Positions 62,046 to 64,000 of a stretch of 64,000 bases of DNA are shown in pieces (the first letter of the stretch is position 1; each line of letters begins with the position of its first letter). The stretch is from an uncultured Verrucomicrobiota bacterium (lineage in GTDB: Bacteria; Verrucomicrobiota; Kiritimatiellia; CAJWTS01). The DNA is taken from positions 37,903-101,902 of the forward strand of contig CAJWTS010000003.1 of NCBI GenBank assembly GCA_913047795.1. Reading direction: 5' to 3'. The notes under the pieces are model-generated. The model was not told the DNA's origin. It searched no databases and saw only the letters and a program-made list of their open reading frames with translations. Made by a program: the position numbers and the translations under genes.

Positions 62046-64000
62046 TCAATCCTGTCGCGTGTTTCCGACATCGTAATGCGGCAACGCGACCACGCTTCCG
62101 TCGACATAATCGCCGTCAAGCCGCACCGTTACTTCCGTTCCCGGCTTAGCGTAATCCGGGTGCACGACCGCCATGCCCAGTGGATAGCCCAGCGTTGAAC
62201 GTTCGGCGATACTCGTGATGCGGCCCACGATCTTATCGCCGTCGACGACGAGATGACATTCCTTCGGAACGTTCCCGGTGTACCCATCCGGCCAACGCAG
62301 GCCGACGAGCTTTCGCTCCAACGGCCTTTTGCGCAAAATATCCGTGCTGCGGCGGCCAATAAAGAACGGTTTGTCGCGCCCGATCGTCCAGCCGAGCCCG
62401 GCCTCCATCAGGTTCGACAGGGCATCCGTGTCCTGGCTGATGATCAGGTGCCCCTTCTCCAGACGCAGCAAGCGTTGCGCCTCGAGCCCGAACGGCAGCA
62501 GGCCGGAAGAGGCACCGGCCTCGATCAGCGATGTCCAGACGTGCATGCCTTGCGACGCCGGCACATGCACCTCGAAACCCACTTCGCCCACGAAACCTAC
62601 GCGTAGAAGCATCGCCCCTACGCCCGCCACCTCGCCCTCGACTGCGCGCATGTAGGGGAATGCGTCGCCGGACAGGTCCACGTCTGTCAACCGCGATAGA
62701 ATCTCGCGACTCGACGGGCCGGCGATATTCATCGCGGCGAAGTGACCCGTCGCATTCACCACAATCACATCCAGATCCCAGATCATCGCCCAGCGTTGCA
62801 TGTTGCGACAGAACGCATCCACGCCTGAACTGGTCGCGGTGACATAGAACGCATCATCTGCCAAACGCACCACGAGGCCGTCTTCAATCACGACTCCGGA
62901 CTCGTCCAGCGCGACAGCATAACGCTGCTGCCCAACCGCCAGCTTACTGAAGCAACCCGTATATGTTCGTTCCAGAAGTGTCACGGCATCGGGTCCACTG
63001 ATGCGCAACTTGCCAAGCGTGCTGATATCTATCAATCCGCAGGACTCGCGCACGGCCCTGGCTTCGACCAAAATCGCCTCCGCCCGCGATTCCGCGTGCG
63101 GGTGATAGTACTCGGCCCGATACCAACTCCCTGCATGCACAAAGGTCGCCCCGTGATCCGTGTGCCAGTCGTGCATCGGCGTATGCCGCATCGGGTGAAA
63201 CCGCCGGCCCGCGAGGTGGCCGATCGGTACCGGCTGATAGAACGGGCGGGCGGTGGTCATGCCCGTGTTGTCGATCGCATCACCGTTCAAAGTGGTAACG
63301 ATGCGCACCGAGTTCATATTCGCCAGCTTGCCCTGGCTGGGCCCCATGCCGACCGTGCTATAACGCTTCATCAATTCGATGCTGTCGAAGCCTTCGCTAT
63401 GCGCGTTGCGAAAATCGGCGAGGTGGAGGTCTTCATCGAAATCCACGAAGTTCTTGCCGCCGGCATGCTCGAAGAAGGGGTATGGATGGCTGGACGCCGG
63501 CCCGGTCGGACGCACCAACTCCGGCACCAGGTGCTCACCAATCCCGGCGGCCGCAGCCGCATGCAGGCCTGCGCGTGCACCGTCCTCCTTACGCTGATCC
63601 AGGTCGAAGACTCCGTTCACCCGGCCCGCGAGCGCGATCCCGGGCGGCGTATCGCCCGGCACGAGTTGTTCGACCCGTCGGTCGTAGACAAAGGGAACAC
63701 CCGCCTGGCAAGGCAACGACAGGTTAGGCATCCATCCGACAGCGACGGCGAGGCCGTCGCAGACGATACGTTGCTTCTGCGTCGAAGCGGAATTCGCATC
63801 AACCGGTGACACAATCACTGCCGCGAGCGCCTTGCCGCCGGCTTCTGGTACGGCTTCGACCACGGCACAGCCGCTGTGCACTTCGATGCCGGCGGCGGCA
63901 ACCGCATCCCGCAGCGGGGACGTCTCGCCGTCGGGACGCAGATCAACCAGGCACACGACCTCGATTCCGGCCGAATGATAATCGAGGGCGGCGCGATAGC
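62046..64000 (-). CDS. soxA: sarcosine oxidase alpha subunit, N-terminus cut by window edge
   Basis: Partial; the frame stays open to the window edge at 64000. The visible residues begin inside the NAD/FAD-binding region (GIEVHSGCAVVEAV, GWMPNLS) and end with a GcvT/aminomethyltransferase fold (AGSWYRAEYYHPHA, LDISTLGKLRISGP, LVGLRWPDG). Alpha subunits oxidise sarcosine together with beta and pass formaldehyde to folate. The gamma gene follows with a short gap, the usual B-D-A-G order, so beta and delta should lie outside. Relation to the GcvH-like gene 17 kb away is unclear. Confidence 0.9.
   Translation of the reverse strand, partial: YRAALDYHSAGIEVVCLVDLRPDGETSPLRDAVAAAGIEVHSGCAVVEAVPEAGGKALAAVIVSPVDANSASTQKQRIVCDGLAVAVGWMPNLSLPCQAGVPFVYDRRVEQLVPGDTPPGIALAGRVNGVFDLDQRKEDGARAGLHAAAAAGIGEHLVPELVRPTGPASSHPYPFFEHAGGKNFVDFDEDLHLADFRNAHSEGFDSIELMKRYSTVGMGPSQGKLANMNSVRIVTTLNGDAIDNTGMTTARPFYQPVPIGHLAGRRFHPMRHTPMHDWHTDHGATFVHAGSWYRAEYYHPHAESRAEAILVEARAVRESCGLIDISTLGKLRISGPDAVTLLERTYTGCFSKLAVGQQRYAVALDESGVVIEDGLVVRLADDAFYVTATSSGVDAFCRNMQRWAMIWDLDVIVVNATGHFAAMNIAGPSSREILSRLTDVDLSGDAFPYMRAVEGEVAGVGAMLLRVGFVGEVGFEVHVPASQGMHVWTSLIEAGASSGLLPFGLEAQRLLRLEKGHLIISQDTDALSNLMEAGLGWTIGRDKPFFIGRRSTDILRKRPLERKLVGLRWPDGYTGNVPKECHLVVDGDKIVGRITSIAERSTLGYPLGMAVVHPDYAKPGTEVTVRLDGDYVDGSVVALPHYDVGNTRQD

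Overview
The window is one stretch of a GC-rich, densely packed bacterial chromosome with no rRNA, tRNA, CRISPR array or insertion sequence that I can see. The gene content suggests a Gram-negative member of the Planctomycetota/Verrucomicrobiota/Kiritimatiellota group: a giant secreted lamin-tail/CotH protein, paired PQQ-type beta-propeller proteins, a FadL-like porin fragment, NfeD/flotillin genes, many GTG/TTG starts and many 4-bp ATGA/GTGA overlaps. The phylum is an inference; no marker gene here settles it. Housekeeping anchors are argS, rpsU and mutY.

Left end (1-16.8 kb): two small plus-strand genes (a Lys-rich protein and a Gly-rich RRM protein) end at a perfect 16-bp hairpin. Then eight minus-strand genes read collinearly from 16.8 kb down to 1.1 kb: an atypical beta-ketoacyl synthase, two PAS/GAF histidine kinases, a sigma-54-type response regulator, a VTC-domain protein, a DUF4956 membrane protein, an HlyD-like adaptor and a 1921-residue lamin-tail/CotH protein. 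I read this as a sensory block wired to a surface or envelope output block. Across an AT-rich 323-bp gap, a FadL-like protein and a receiver-histidine kinase run the other way.

Middle (19-42 kb): a methyltransferase; a zinc-ribbon membrane protein whose start codon is odd; argS with a Skp-like protein, a CoaB-only protein and an HD hydrolase; rpsU with a good promoter and terminator; a TIM-barrel isomerase; a flippase-like membrane protein; a subtilase; an nfeD-nfeD-floA membrane-microdomain operon; an SDR enzyme, a lactonase, mutY, an NMT1-type binding lipoprotein, a second RRM protein, an alpha-solenoid membrane protein, a CPA1 antiporter and an oversized MDR-like protein.

Right end (42-61 kb): the most unusual region. 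A tight plus-strand operon carries a cysteine desulfurase, a GcvH-like lipoyl carrier, a COG0523 GTPase, a small Cys-rich protein, a two-cluster ferredoxin, a DUF116-polyprenyl synthase fusion and a prenyltransferase-beta-like toroid protein, with a divergent radical SAM gene. Facing it on the minus strand are a HemN-like radical SAM enzyme, a chorismate-lyase-like protein, an FAD oxidoreductase of the geranylgeranyl-reductase/halogenase type, two beta-propeller proteins, a LuxE/PaaK-like ligase, an acylating-type aldehyde dehydrogenase and an iron-type alcohol dehydrogenase. Together they look like an uncharacterised pathway joining sulfur/lipoyl chemistry, isoprenoid synthesis and carboxylic-acid reduction. 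The window ends in sarcosine-oxidase genes (gamma complete, alpha cut by the edge).
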